33,215 nucleotides of DNA from Tropicibacter sp. R16_0 (GCF_017743935.1 NZ_JAGHRE010000023.1:1-33215); one strand, 5' to 3'. Positions 1 through 7,983 are shown, numbered from the stretch's first letter. Translations and numbers: made by a program. Notes: generated by a model not told the origin, from the letters alone.

Positions 1-184
1 CTCCGACAACCCCGGTCTGACCAACTCCGCTGACAACCTCGTCGCAACCAAAGCTGCTCAGAAGATCGGCCACCTTGGCCGCCGTGCGATGTTCCTGGAA
101 CCGCAGTTCGGGATGGGCGTGAAAGTCCCGCCGCCATCCAGTGATTTCGTCATGCAGTTCGGCAAAGCGGTTTCGTGCTGGCAT
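1..184 (-). CDS. M20-family amidohydrolase, N-terminal part (cut by window edge)
   Basis: Reading leftward from an ATG at 184, 61 codons stay open to the window edge. The protein has WRRDFHAHPELRFQE near residues 17-31 followed by a T-x(7)-L segment and GVGQTGVVG. This is the N-terminal signature of M20D metallopeptidases (hippurate hydrolase, N-acyl amino acid amidohydrolases). The family hydrolyses amide bonds of N-acyl or N-carbamoyl amino acids using two metal ions; the metal ligands lie beyond the edge and cannot be checked. An AGGAA ribosome site sits a few bases before the ATG. The gene diverges from a hydantoinase-family gene at 373, so it may supply the second hydrolysis, an N-carbamoylase-like step, after ring opening. 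The family call is firm; the substrate is inferred from context only. Confidence 0.85.
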   Translation of the reverse strand, partial: MPARNRFAELHDEITGWRRDFHAHPELRFQEHRTAAKVADLLSSFGCDEVVSGVGQTGVVG

Positions 185-372
185 GGGCGGTTCCTGTTTC
201 GATCCGTAAGTCCAAACTATGGTTACGCGTCGCTATGACCGCAACAAAATTTGCATACACAGCCGGATGCGGAGCCATCTTTGGAAGCGATTTGACACTG
301 TCTGCGGCGCTTTGCAGCTCCGGAGATTTGGTGCATGCTGCCCTATAGGTGTTGGTAAAATGGCAGGAATTG
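185..372. promoter_or_regulatory. Divergent intergenic region of the amidohydrolase/hydantoinase cluster
   Basis: These 188 bases separate two divergent catabolic genes and must hold both promoters. On the plus strand a TTGACA hexamer at 292-297 is a candidate -35, but I see no convincing -10 at 16-18 bases. No regulator gene for the cluster lies in the window. Confidence 0.4.
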
Positions 373-1797
373 ATGTCCCACGGCATAGACCTTGTGATTC
401 ACGATGGTCGACTGGTCACTCCTGACGGGGTGATCGAGGGCGACTTGGCCGTGGCGGATGGGGAGATTGTGTCAGTCGGAAAGCCCGTTTTGGACGCCAA
501 GACCCACGTCTCGGCCAAAGGCAAACTGGTATTGCCTGGCGGCGTCGATCCGCACGCGCATATCGAGCAGATGTCCGGCATGGGCCAATGGAACGCGGAC
601 ACTTTTGAAACCGCAACCAGATCAGCGGCCATGGGGGGGACAACCAGTGTCATTTCCTTTGCCGCCCAAGCCAGCGGACAGGCCTTGGCCGAAACGGTCG
701 AGGATTACGCAGCCCGCGCCGCACGGGGTGCGATGATTGACTATGCCTTTCACATCACTCTGACCGATCCCTCGGTTCCAAAGTTCGGACGTGATCTTGC
801 CGATCTGATCGGCACAGGCCATCGGTCGCTGAAAGTGTTCACCACCTACAATATCCAGCTGCATGACGCCGAGCTCTTGAACATTTTTCAACAGGCGCGC
901 GAGGCTGGTGCGCTGGTTTGCGTTCATGCCGAAAACGACGCGATCATAACGCAGGCCAAAGAGGCGCTGATACGTGCGGGTCATACCACCCCGCGCGATC
1001 ACGCCCGGTCGAGGCCCAGAATGGCCGAAATCGAGGCGGTGGAACGAATTTGCCGTTTTGCCGAATACCTTGATCAACCGGTGATGCTGTTTCACATCTC
1101 GACCAGCGAAGGCGCCCAGGCCGTGCGCGCAGCAAAGGAGCGTGGCGTCCCCGTCTGGGCCGAAACCTGCCCGCACTATCTGTTCATGACAGACGATGTG
1201 CTGGATCGCCCCGGATTGGACGGCGCCAAGTGGATGTGCTCGCCCCCACAACGTGGTGTCCCGGATCAAAAGGCACTTTGGCATGCCCTTCAGGACGGGA
1301 CACTGGCCCTCGTGTCTTCGGATCATGCCCCCTATCGTTTTGACGAAACCGGCAAGCTGGCCGCTGGACCCAAGGCAGGGTTCCATCAGATCGCAAACGG
1401 ATTGCCAGGGTTGGAAACACGGCTGCCCCTGATGTTCGACGCCATGGTTTCCAATGGCCGCGGCGGGCCTGAAGGTTTTGCCGAGCTCACCTCGCACGCG
1501 CCTGCTCGGCTATATGGCCTGCAAAGAAAAGGCCGCATCGCAGAGGGTATGGATGCCGATATCGTGATATGGGACCCGGACAAGACCGTCACTTATGGCG
1601 AGAACGATCTGCATGACAACGTGGGTTACAACCCTTGGGCAGGCTGCAGCGTCAAAGGCTGGCCCGATCAGGTCATTCTGCGCGGACGAACCCTTGTGAA
1701 AGACGGTGAATTCTTTGGCACCCCAGGAAGCGGGCAATGGATCGACCGGCCAGTCCTTTCCACGCAACCGACCAACCAAACAGGCGTCCCCGAATGA
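373..1797 (+). CDS. Dihydropyrimidinase/hydantoinase-family cyclic amidohydrolase
   Basis: This 474-residue protein belongs to the amidohydrolase superfamily that opens cyclic amide rings (hydantoins, dihydropyrimidines, allantoin). Visible metal-site residues are H61-A-H63 in GGVDPHAHIE, the lysine that is normally carboxylated (K154 in SLKVFTTY), H185 in VHAEN, H241 in FHISTSEG and D317 in SSDHAPY. Length and C-terminal layout (ADIVIWDP near residue 400) fit dihydropyrimidinase. The ETCPHYL segment and SDHAP motif also occur in allantoinases and dihydroorotase-like proteins, so the exact substrate is open. The ATG at 373 is preferred over an in-frame GTG at 349 because CAGGAA lies just upstream and the sequence from 373 starts at the family's usual N-terminus. 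The stop overlaps the next ATG (ATGA), so translation is coupled. It heads a four-gene unit with a racemase, which favours a chiral cyclic ureide or imide substrate. Confidence 0.88.
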   Translation: MSHGIDLVIHDGRLVTPDGVIEGDLAVADGEIVSVGKPVLDAKTHVSAKGKLVLPGGVDPHAHIEQMSGMGQWNADTFETATRSAAMGGTTSVISFAAQASGQALAETVEDYAARAARGAMIDYAFHITLTDPSVPKFGRDLADLIGTGHRSLKVFTTYNIQLHDAELLNIFQQAREAGALVCVHAENDAIITQAKEALIRAGHTTPRDHARSRPRMAEIEAVERICRFAEYLDQPVMLFHISTSEGAQAVRAAKERGVPVWAETCPHYLFMTDDVLDRPGLDGAKWMCSPPQRGVPDQKALWHALQDGTLALVSSDHAPYRFDETGKLAAGPKAGFHQIANGLPGLETRLPLMFDAMVSNGRGGPEGFAELTSHAPARLYGLQRKGRIAEGMDADIVIWDPDKTVTYGENDLHDNVGYNPWAGCSVKGWPDQVILRGRTLVKDGEFFGTPGSGQWIDRPVLSTQPTNQTGVPE

Positions 1798-2183
1798 GCC
1801 GGCCAGATACCGCCAATCAATTGGCGATCACATTCTTTTATTACCGTGATTTGCCTGCAGCGATGCGGTTTTACGAGGACGTCTTGGGCCTGCCGCTGGC
1901 GATCGATCAAGGTTGGTGCAAGATCTATCAAATCTGTCCGGGCGCCCATGTCGGACTGGTGGATGAGGCCAAGGGAATGAACAAATGGTCCGCAGTCAAA
2001 CCCGTACAGCTGTGTATTCGGGTGCCCGATGTGGACGAGTGGTATGACTATGCCCACGCCAAGAAGCTGGACAACCTGTCAAAGCTGTTCGTCAATGACG
2101 AGATCGGCATACGTGCGTTCGTGTTCAACGACCCCGGGGGCTATCAGATCGAAATCCAGTCAGCGACCCGGCCCGGCGCATGA
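1794..2183 (+). CDS. VOC (glyoxalase/dioxygenase-fold) family protein
   Basis: A 129-residue protein with the paired beta-alpha-beta layout of the vicinal oxygen chelate fold. The first module begins ITFFYYRDLPAAMRFYEDVLG (residues about 11-31, the D-x(2)-A-x(2)-FY-x(3)-LG signature). The second begins VQLCIRVPDVDEWY and ends with DPGGYQIEIQ, which supplies the usual C-terminal glutamate ligand. The first-strand histidine of typical metalloenzymes appears to be replaced, since the strand reads AITFFY, so metal binding is uncertain. It overlaps the hydantoinase stop and the racemase start by ATGA junctions, which implies a tightly coupled role in the same pathway. The family covers isomerases, lyases, dioxygenases and binding proteins; I cannot assign the reaction. 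Confidence 0.8.
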   Translation: MSRPDTANQLAITFFYYRDLPAAMRFYEDVLGLPLAIDQGWCKIYQICPGAHVGLVDEAKGMNKWSAVKPVQLCIRVPDVDEWYDYAHAKKLDNLSKLFVNDEIGIRAFVFNDPGGYQIEIQSATRPGA

Positions 2184-2860
2184 GCACGCTCATCGTCATA
2201 AACCCCAATTCTTCCCAGACCGTCACGGACGGGATCGACGTGGCCATCACCCCGCTGCGCAGTTTTGGCATCCCCATTCGTTGCCTGACCCTCGCCGAGG
2301 GGCCACCGGGCATCGAAAGCCAGCGCCAGGCGGATTTGACCATCGCGCCGATGCTGGAACTTGCCGCGGCGCAAACCGATGCCGCCGGATATGTGATCGC
2401 CTGTTTTGGTGATCCCGGGCTGCATGCCCTCCGCGATCAAACAGACCTGCCGGTTGTCGGTATTCAGGAAGCGGCAGTCATGACCGCACTGACCCTTGGG
2501 CAACGGTTCGGGGTGATCGCCATTCTGCCGCCCTCCATACCACGGCACCTCAGGGCTTTTGGTGCAATGGGCGTTCTGGATCGGCTGGCAGGGGATCGTG
2601 CGCTGGGACTTGGCGTGGCGGACCTTGCCAACCCTCGCACAAGCCTTGATGCGATGATTGCCACAGGTAGACGGCTACGCGACGAAGATGGCGCAAACGT
2701 CCTGATCATGGGATGCGCAGGCATGGCCAATTATCGCGAACCACTTCAGGACGCGACCGGCCTGCCCGTTGTCGAACCCACCCAGGCCGCCGTGAGCATG
2801 GCCTTGGGACAAATCCAATCGAACCTTTCTCATAAACTGCAGAGCACCGATCATGCTTGA
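2180..2860 (+). CDS. Asp/Glu/hydantoin racemase family protein
   Basis: A 226-residue cofactor-independent racemase of the Asp/Glu/hydantoin superfamily, which uses two cysteines as acid and base on either face of the chiral carbon. Both are present: C75 in IACFGDPG and C179 in MGCAGMA. The N-terminus LIVINPNSSQTVT is typical of the hydantoin racemase/maleate isomerase branch. Next to a hydantoinase-type ring opener, the simplest role is to interconvert enantiomers of the cyclic substrate so that a stereoselective hydrolase can use all of it. A maleate-isomerase-like or decarboxylase activity is possible in the same superfamily. The start is set by the ATGA overlap with the VOC gene; the end overlaps the next gene by 8 bases. 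Confidence 0.85.
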   Translation: MSTLIVINPNSSQTVTDGIDVAITPLRSFGIPIRCLTLAEGPPGIESQRQADLTIAPMLELAAAQTDAAGYVIACFGDPGLHALRDQTDLPVVGIQEAAVMTALTLGQRFGVIAILPPSIPRHLRAFGAMGVLDRLAGDRALGLGVADLANPRTSLDAMIATGRRLRDEDGANVLIMGCAGMANYREPLQDATGLPVVEPTQAAVSMALGQIQSNLSHKLQSTDHA

Positions 2861-3770
2861 TGAAACCACAAATGGCGTCTTTACGATCGCCGCCACCCCG
2901 TTTCTGCCGAACGGCGCGCTGGATTTCGACAGTATCGACCGGATGGTCGACACCTACATCGAAAAGGGCGCCAACGGCCTGACAATCCTTGGCATGATGG
3001 GTGAGGCAGGCAAACTGTCCGCCGAGGAATCCGTAGCTGTCGTTCGACGTGTCACCGCACGTTGCCAGGTGCCGGTGATCGTTGGGGTGTCGTCGTCTGG
3101 CTTTGCAGCGATGACGGCACTGAGCAACGAGGCAATGGAAGCCGGGGCACAGGGGGTAATGGTCGCTCCGCCAATGGGGCTCCAGACGGATGCGCAAATT
3201 ACAAGCTATTTCCACAATACCGCGGATGCATTGGGCGATATCCCGTTTGTTCTGCAGGATTTCCCACTGGCGACTGGTGTTCAAATTTCGCCTTCCGTGA
3301 TCCTTCGGATCGTCGAAGACTGCCCGACTTGCGTCATGCTCAAACACGAGGACTGGCCCGGTTTGGAAAAGATCAGCGCGCTTCGAAAAGCTTCTGACGC
3401 TGGCGCGCGCCGCATTTCAATCCTGTGTGGGAACGGCGGGATGTTCCTGCTCGAAGAAATGCTCCGAGGCGCGGATGGCGCGATGACGGGATTTGGATAC
3501 CCCGAAATGATGCGCCAGGTGCTTGACGCATTTCTTGCGGACAACCTTGACCGTGCAAGAGACATCTTTGATGCCTACATGCCGATGATCCGGTATGAAT
3601 CTCAGCCCGGCATGGGGCTTGCTATCCGGAAATATTCCTTGGCACGCCAGGGGGTTATCGCACATCCGACGCTGCGCAAACCAGGGGCAGCACTGACGGC
3701 CGCGGCGATACGCGAAATCGATGCCCTCACCGCGCGTCAGGAAAAACGCCTGGCAGAACTTGGATTGTAG
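2853..3770 (+). CDS. DapA-fold lyase-like protein lacking the DHDPS catalytic triad
   Basis: A 305-residue member of the dihydrodipicolinate synthase/N-acetylneuraminate lyase superfamily (TIM barrel, class I aldolase chemistry). The Schiff-base lysine is K164 in VMLKHEDWPG. The residues around it have changed. The usual GTTGES motif reads GMMGEA (48-49 are Met-Met in place of Thr-Thr). The YNVP tyrosine position is Q135 in VLQDFP. The YYNRP segment reads PPMGLQ. The Thr-Tyr-Tyr proton relay and the pyruvate-carboxylate contact are therefore absent. It is unlikely to be DapA; an aldolase, lyase or hydratase acting on a product of the ring-opening genes upstream is the likelier role. It is the last gene of the overlapping unit. 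Confidence 0.82.
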   Translation: MLDETTNGVFTIAATPFLPNGALDFDSIDRMVDTYIEKGANGLTILGMMGEAGKLSAEESVAVVRRVTARCQVPVIVGVSSSGFAAMTALSNEAMEAGAQGVMVAPPMGLQTDAQITSYFHNTADALGDIPFVLQDFPLATGVQISPSVILRIVEDCPTCVMLKHEDWPGLEKISALRKASDAGARRISILCGNGGMFLLEEMLRGADGAMTGFGYPEMMRQVLDAFLADNLDRARDIFDAYMPMIRYESQPGMGLAIRKYSLARQGVIAHPTLRKPGAALTAAAIREIDALTARQEKRLAELGL

Positions 3771-3786
3771 TACGGGGCTCAGAAAA

Positions 3787-3853
3787 ACCTTTGCAATACA
3801 GGTGCAGCAAATAGTCCATGGGATCTCGCCAGATCACATCACTTTGCAAAGGT
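3787..3853. repeat. Inverted repeat in convergent intergenic region
   Basis: ACCTTTGCAA at 3787-3796 is the exact reverse complement of TTGCAAAGGT at 3844-3853. It lies between the convergent ends of the DapA-like gene and the hemolysin-III gene. The 47-base gap makes a simple terminator doubtful; it could be a protein-binding pair or chance. Confidence 0.3.
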
Positions 3854-3933
3854 CACTATCTGCTCAAATGAGGCGCTCTAAGCAGCAAACTCAACTTGCT
3901 GATTGCGGAACAGTTTTCCCTGCGGCCGCAACT

Positions 3934-4581
3934 CTACCATTGAGCCGATAGGGCTATCCATATGCCTGCAAACATCAACGCTCCGCCGACGTTCACCCAC
4001 GCGTGCCAGACGGCATACCGGTAAGGCATGGTTTTTCGGGCGTAAAATACCGTTCCAATGACGTATGCGGCGGATCCGGCCAAGATGCACCACAAGGCCG
4101 TGATGGGGACATTCGTGAGGTCAGGCAGCGCACTTAGCCCAATTGCCCCCAGTCCAAGGTAGGATGCTGTGGACCATCGTGACTTGACCGTTTCGTTCGT
4201 GATCTTGTTCCAGACGGCTACAGCCGTAAGCCCCCAGCATATCCACAGCAAGGCCAGCGTCCATGTCGTTCCTGCCAACACAAAAAAGGGTGTGAAAGTA
4301 CCCGAGATGCTGGAGTAGATCGCGGCGTGATCAATCCGCCGCAAGAGTTTGCGCCTGGGGTGCCATCTGGAAAAGTGATAGGCGGCGGAGGCCAGATTGG
4401 AGGTCAGCGCGCAAATGACGTAAACCACAACCGCAAGAACCAGTTTGGGCTCGAGACCGGTGATTGATTTGGAAACAAGCAATCCACCGGCTGCCAGGAT
4501 CGCCATCAGCCCAATAGCATGGACCGCAACATCCGCTTGGCGGTGCGATGGAATAGGGCTTGGGTATGTCGTTTCCGTCAT
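3934..4581 (-). CDS. Hemolysin III / PAQR-type integral membrane protein
   Basis: A 215-residue polytopic protein of the HlyIII (YqfA/TrhA, PAQR) family with about seven hydrophobic segments. Family landmarks are SAAYHFSRWHP near residue 68, LRRIDHAAIY near 83, and a C-terminal WHAWVNVGG. These carry the Ser/His/Asp residues thought to form a membrane metal site. In the last motif the usual outer histidine (HxxWH) is a tyrosine (YAVWH). Bacterial relatives affect membrane-lipid homeostasis; haemolysis is mostly a historical label. The start at 4581 gives the normal family length and has GGAA upstream. An in-frame extension to 4704 lacks family features. It appears monocistronic. Confidence 0.85.
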   Translation of the reverse strand: MTETTYPSPIPSHRQADVAVHAIGLMAILAAGGLLVSKSITGLEPKLVLAVVVYVICALTSNLASAAYHFSRWHPRRKLLRRIDHAAIYSSISGTFTPFFVLAGTTWTLALLWICWGLTAVAVWNKITNETVKSRWSTASYLGLGAIGLSALPDLTNVPITALWCILAGSAAYVIGTVFYARKTMPYRYAVWHAWVNVGGALMFAGIWIALSAQW

Positions 4582-4957
4582 CTTGGTTCCGCGCAAAGGT
4601 TTGTCTGGCGCTACAGTCAGACACGCGGAGTGTCCATGTTTCCGGTGCGTCAATGGGATGACCGCGCAAAGACTCGCGCTGCTGTTTGCCAAGGTGTCCA
4701 ACAAGACCTGTTTTCCAGACAGCCAAACTACCGCACCTCGCCCTTCGCAACCCAGACTTCGGATTTCATCCCCTGCCCACAGTCAACATCAGTTCAATTC
4801 CCTCTAGAGACAATTTTTAATCCGTAGCGGACCTTGCCATCCCCCTTAAGGAGCGCCCGACATGCGGGACAAATCGGTCATTCGGTTCAATACACCCAAT
4901 GGCGGGAGCACCCCTCAAACCGGACATTCGCCACAGACGTAGGATTACAGGAGCATC
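4582..4957. other. Intergenic, no gene seen
   Basis: These 376 bases lie upstream of the hemolysin-III gene and downstream of the araC-type gene. I find no supported gene. A CGGACAT word at 4921-4927 resembles words in the repeated segments at 7005-7104 and 12464-12472 and may be a worn copy of the same intergenic repeat family. Confidence 0.4.
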
Positions 4958-5848
4958 TTAGCTCAATCGTTGAGGCACCTGCGCCGCGTTGCTCCATTCC
5001 CGTGGCGACTGACCGTACATTCGCTTAAACTCGCGGCTGAATTGAGAGGAGCTTTGATAGCCTACATCACGGGCTGACTCAGACACGGTCTTTCCTTCCG
5101 CGATTTTCATGGCGGCGTTGTTCAGCCGCATGGATTTCACGAACTGGATCGGAGACATGGTCGTTGCTTCCTTGAACCGCCGATGGAATACCGCCCGGCT
5201 CATGCCGACGAGGTCGGCCATATCGTCGATGGTGACCTGTTCGTTCATATGATTTGAGAGGTAGTCGATGGCGCGCGCGATTTCGTTGCCGACGCCAAAG
5301 GCCCGTCTTGCAGCGGCCCCGGCCTCGCCCATGAGCACCGCGTAACACAACTCGCGCATTCGACCCTGCCCGAGCACCTCCAGATCAACCGGATTGTCGA
5401 GCAGATCGAGAAGCCGCAGCAGTGCCTGCGTGAAACCAACATCCCAGGAAGCCAATGTCAAAGCCGATGGGGCGCCACCCCGCGCTTGTCTGGTTCCGCC
5501 AGCGGCGGTCTCAATTTCCAACGCGAGCTCGCGCATCACTCGTGGATTCAAAGTGATTACGACGCCAAGCAGTGGGTCCGCTTTGGACGCCCGTGGAGTA
5601 CCTGCCTCCACCGGTAACGTCATGGGGCACAGCAAGTATTTGTCGCTGCCATAAACGTGGTGCTCACCGTCCAGAACAGCTTCCTTGGTGCCACTTAGAA
5701 TAGCCACCACCGTAGGCTCATAGACAGCAGGCATGCAGGGCATGGCCTCGATCACCCGGAACAGCCGGACACCGTCCAGCGGGGTATCGACGAGGCCCGC
5801 CTCTGGCAGACGGCGCTCGATAAGACCTTTGATCTGTTCTTTACTCAT
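4958..5848 (-). CDS. AraC-family transcriptional regulator (AraC_N + HTH)
   Basis: A 296-residue regulator. Residues about 20-165 match the AraC-type N-terminal sensing domain of the group that often sits beside oxidoreductases (RLFRVIEAMPCMPAVYEPTV, then LLCPMTLPVEAGTPRAS). The C-terminal 100 residues carry two helix-turn-helix motifs: VTIDDMADLVGMSRAVFHRRF, and VSESARDVGYQSSSQFSREF followed by GQSPREW. The ATG at 5848 is favoured over an upstream in-frame TTG at 5905 because it begins where relatives begin, although its ribosome site is weak. It diverges from the SDR gene at 6010, which is probably its target. The ligand is unknown; the group often senses aldehydes or aromatic compounds, but nothing here proves it. 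Confidence 0.88.
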   Translation of the reverse strand: MSKEQIKGLIERRLPEAGLVDTPLDGVRLFRVIEAMPCMPAVYEPTVVAILSGTKEAVLDGEHHVYGSDKYLLCPMTLPVEAGTPRASKADPLLGVVITLNPRVMRELALEIETAAGGTRQARGGAPSALTLASWDVGFTQALLRLLDLLDNPVDLEVLGQGRMRELCYAVLMGEAGAAARRAFGVGNEIARAIDYLSNHMNEQVTIDDMADLVGMSRAVFHRRFKEATTMSPIQFVKSMRLNNAAMKIAEGKTVSESARDVGYQSSSQFSREFKRMYGQSPREWSNAAQVPQRLS

Positions 5849-5894
5849 GCACTTTAGCTGGCAGAGGACCGCCCACTTTACAATAGAATTGAGA

Positions 5895-5928
5895 CGATTA
5901 GGCAAATAATCGATAGGATATCGCCTAT
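5895..5928. promoter_or_regulatory. Paired palindromes in the araC/SDR divergent promoter region
   Basis: Two adjacent dyads lie between the divergent starts: CGATTA-6-TAATCG (5895-5912) and ATAGG-6-CCTAT (5913-5928). Together with an ATTAGG word near 5942 they form an AT-rich operator-like block. They are plausible sites for the AraC-type protein or another regulator; binding is inferred. Confidence 0.45.
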
Positions 5929-6009
5929 TTCGGTGCCCAATTAGGTTTTATCTGTGTCTTCAAGCAACGGCACCTCGAGCCACCAGTTTGAGCTGGCAGG
6001 AGACAGAAA

Positions 6010-6963
6010 ATGGCGGATACGACTTTCGGACCCAAAGGCTGGACACCCGAGCGCCTCGGCGATCAGTCAGGCAAGACCTACATCATCACCGGCGCCAATG
6101 CTGGCGCAGGCTTTCAAGCCGCGCGCATCCTTCTGAAGAAGAACGCCAAGGTGGTGATGTTGAACCGCTCGGCCGAGAAGTCGGAGGCAGCCATCGCGGA
6201 CCTGAAACAGGAGTTTGGCGGACAGGCCGAGGTGAGCTTCGTGCGCATGGACCTGTCCGTTTTGGACAGCGTGCGCGCGGCTGCCGAAGAAGTTCTGAAG
6301 ACGGAGCCGCGCATCGACGCGCTGATCAACAACGCGGCCATTGCGCAGGTGCCGACGCGCAAGTTGACCGTTGATGGGTTCGAAAGCCAGCTTGGCACCA
6401 ACCACTACGGGCACTTTCTGCTCAATGGTCTGCTCTTTGACCGCATCGCCGAAGGCAAAGGCCGGATCGTCGTCGTCGCGAGCCTTGGCTACAACCTTGG
6501 CCTCAAGACCATCAAGTTCAACGACATGAACTGGGATGAAGGCTACGGAGCGAACGCCGCCTATTCGCAAAGCAAGCTGGCCCAGATGATGTTCGCCTAC
6601 GAACTGCAGGACCGTCTGGCCGAGGCGCGACGCAAAGATGTCGAAGTCTTCGTCTGCCATCCGGGCTCGTCGGCCACATCGCTGATAACCACCAGCGGAA
6701 GCCGCACGATGCGTTTCATCTGGTGGCTGATGACCAAGACGCCGATGGTCCAGACTGCGGAACAAGGCTCATACCCCGAGGTCATGTGCGCGACCGAAGA
6801 GACCCTGACCGAGCAACGCGCCCTCTATGGTCCGACGGGCCGCATGGAAGCGGTCGGCCCGGTCGGCAAAGGCACACTCAATGCTCATGCCCATGACAAA
6901 GCTGTCATGTCGCGTCTCTGGGATGTGTCCGAAAGAGCCGTGGGGTTTGAGTGGAAACTCTGA
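6010..6963 (+). CDS. Short-chain dehydrogenase/reductase (retinol dehydrogenase-like)
   Basis: A 317-residue classical SDR. The nucleotide-binding TGANAGAG (T27-G34), the NNAA motif near residue 101, S158 in VVVAS and the catalytic pair Y185-x-x-x-K189 (YSQSK) are all intact. An Arg after beta-2 (MLNRSAEK) suggests NADP(H) preference. Length and C-terminal insert resemble the retinol dehydrogenase/protochlorophyllide reductase-like branch, which acts on aldehydes, ketones or alcohols. An AGGAG site lies 8 bases before the ATG. Divergence from an araC-type gene suggests inducible expression. Substrate unknown. Confidence 0.88.
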   Translation: MADTTFGPKGWTPERLGDQSGKTYIITGANAGAGFQAARILLKKNAKVVMLNRSAEKSEAAIADLKQEFGGQAEVSFVRMDLSVLDSVRAAAEEVLKTEPRIDALINNAAIAQVPTRKLTVDGFESQLGTNHYGHFLLNGLLFDRIAEGKGRIVVVASLGYNLGLKTIKFNDMNWDEGYGANAAYSQSKLAQMMFAYELQDRLAEARRKDVEVFVCHPGSSATSLITTSGSRTMRFIWWLMTKTPMVQTAEQGSYPEVMCATEETLTEQRALYGPTGRMEAVGPVGKGTLNAHAHDKAVMSRLWDVSERAVGFEWKL

Positions 6964-7047
6964 CCAATTGCGAGAAGTCGGCGACCTTTGCACCTGTCCA
7001 GAGAGCGGACATTGGTCCCCTGTGCGGCATTCGGGAGGTTTGAGCTC

Positions 7048-7104
7048 GAAACAGTCGTTCGTTACGTCAAACCTGGGTGGCTTCTGGCAGCCCAGAGCGG
7101 ACAT
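7048..7104 (+). repeat. 57-bp direct repeat, left copy
   Basis: The segment matches 12416-12472 at 53 of 57 positions in the same orientation, with no gaps. A weaker match continues downstream (AATGCCG..ACCG..AAC..TGCCG at 7132-7150 versus 12485-12509). The two copies bracket the copper module. It looks like a member of an intergenic repeat family. Confidence 0.85.
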
Positions 7105-7370
7105 CGGCATCCGCCACACACAAACGGCGGCAATGCCGACCGAACTGCCGTTGGCGTTTCCAACCTCAATGGCCGTTCTGCGCAGAGACCGGTCGCCCGC
7201 TTCGAGTCTCAGCCCAAAGCAGACACGGTCATGTGACAGATCGCTCCAGGCAATCTGGGAAACAAGTCAAAAGACCAACTTTTGTTGACCGAAACACTGC
7301 TAAACAACCGCAAAACTCACTCGATGGCTTCGGAAGAAAAACCATCCATCTGGGAATTTCTTGCGGGATG

Positions 7371-7395
7371 GCTGCGCACCATTACGGCGCGCAGC
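7371..7395 (-). terminator. Weak hairpin 3' of the copper operon
   Basis: GCTGCGC (7371-7377) pairs with GCGCAGC (7389-7395) around an 11-base loop, 10 bases past the cupredoxin stop. No T-run follows on the minus strand, so intrinsic termination is doubtful. Confidence 0.3.
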
Positions 7396-7404
7396 TCATC
7401 TTGA

Positions 7405-7917
7405 TCAGCTGACGCTGGCGGTTCCGAACATGCCGGATTCATAGTGGCCCAAGATCAGGCAGGCGAATTCGAACTCGCCAGCATTTGAGAAGGTCCAGAC
7501 GATTTCGCCTTTCTCGCCCGGTTGCAGAGTGATCGCATTGGGCATCTGGTGGGCGTTTTCATCCGGACGTTTCGCCATCAGTTCCTTGTGGATCTGATTG
7601 TTCTCACGGGTGTCCAGCACAAACTCGTGTTCAAGTTCACCTCGGTTCGAGATCTTGATGCGGACCGTTTCTCCTTTCTTCACGTTAAAGCTGTTAGGGG
7701 TGAAGATCATTTCACCATCGTCGGTTTCCTTCATTTTGACGCGAATGGCCCGACGGGCTTCAGCTTTGTTTCCGGGCATGCCTGCGGTCATCATCGCCGA
7801 ATGGTCCATACCATGACCCGCTCCATGATCCGAGCCATGGCTGCCGCCAGATGGCCCCGATATCGCTGGAATGGACATGGCAAAAACCATTGCTGCGCCG
7901 ACAAATACTGCTCTCAT
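7405..7917 (-). CDS. copI: CopI-like periplasmic cupredoxin
   Basis: A 170-residue exported copper protein. Residues 1-20 form a signal peptide. A His/Met-rich stretch (about 26-47, HGSDHGAGHGMDHSAMM) follows, then a cupredoxin domain. The type-1 copper ligands are visible: H97 in LEHEFVLD, C153 in FACLILGH, H158 and M163. The EHEFVLD motif and the metal-rich N-terminus match CopI-type cupredoxins linked to copper tolerance in proteobacteria, where they bind or oxidise periplasmic copper. It is the last gene of the copA-copB-copI unit, 66 bases after copB with a GC-rich hairpin between. AGAAAGGA precedes the ATG. The symbol is given by similarity of layout. Confidence 0.85.
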   Translation of the reverse strand: MRAVFVGAAMVFAMSIPAISGPSGGSHGSDHGAGHGMDHSAMMTAGMPGNKAEARRAIRVKMKETDDGEMIFTPNSFNVKKGETVRIKISNRGELEHEFVLDTRENNQIHKELMAKRPDENAHQMPNAITLQPGEKGEIVWTFSNAGEFEFACLILGHYESGMFGTASVS

Positions 7918-7953
7918 TGAACTATCCTTTCTAAGGTTGGAGAGACTGAAGAA

Positions 7954-7976
7954 GCGCGGCGGTTGCCCCGCCGCGC
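7954..7976 (-). other. GC-rich hairpin between copB and the cupredoxin gene
   Basis: GCGCGGCGG (7954-7962) pairs perfectly with CCGCCGCGC (7968-7976) around 5 bases. On the minus strand it is followed by TTCTTC rather than a T-run. It could partly terminate or stabilise the copA-copB message and so set cupredoxin level separately. Confidence 0.5.
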
Positions 7977-7983
7977 GGGGTTT

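Larger units (their letters stand above)
6964..7404. other. Convergent intergenic region carrying repeat-family DNA
   Basis: The 441 bases between SDR and the cupredoxin gene contain no supported gene. They hold GCGGACAT words at 7005-7012 and 7097-7104, the 57-base repeat copy at 7048-7104, and a hairpin at 7371-7395. Confidence 0.5.

Noticed and set aside
150-386. Minus-strand 78-residue frame across the divergent promoter region
   Set aside because: It overlaps both the true start of the amidohydrolase and that of the hydantoinase and shows no family features.
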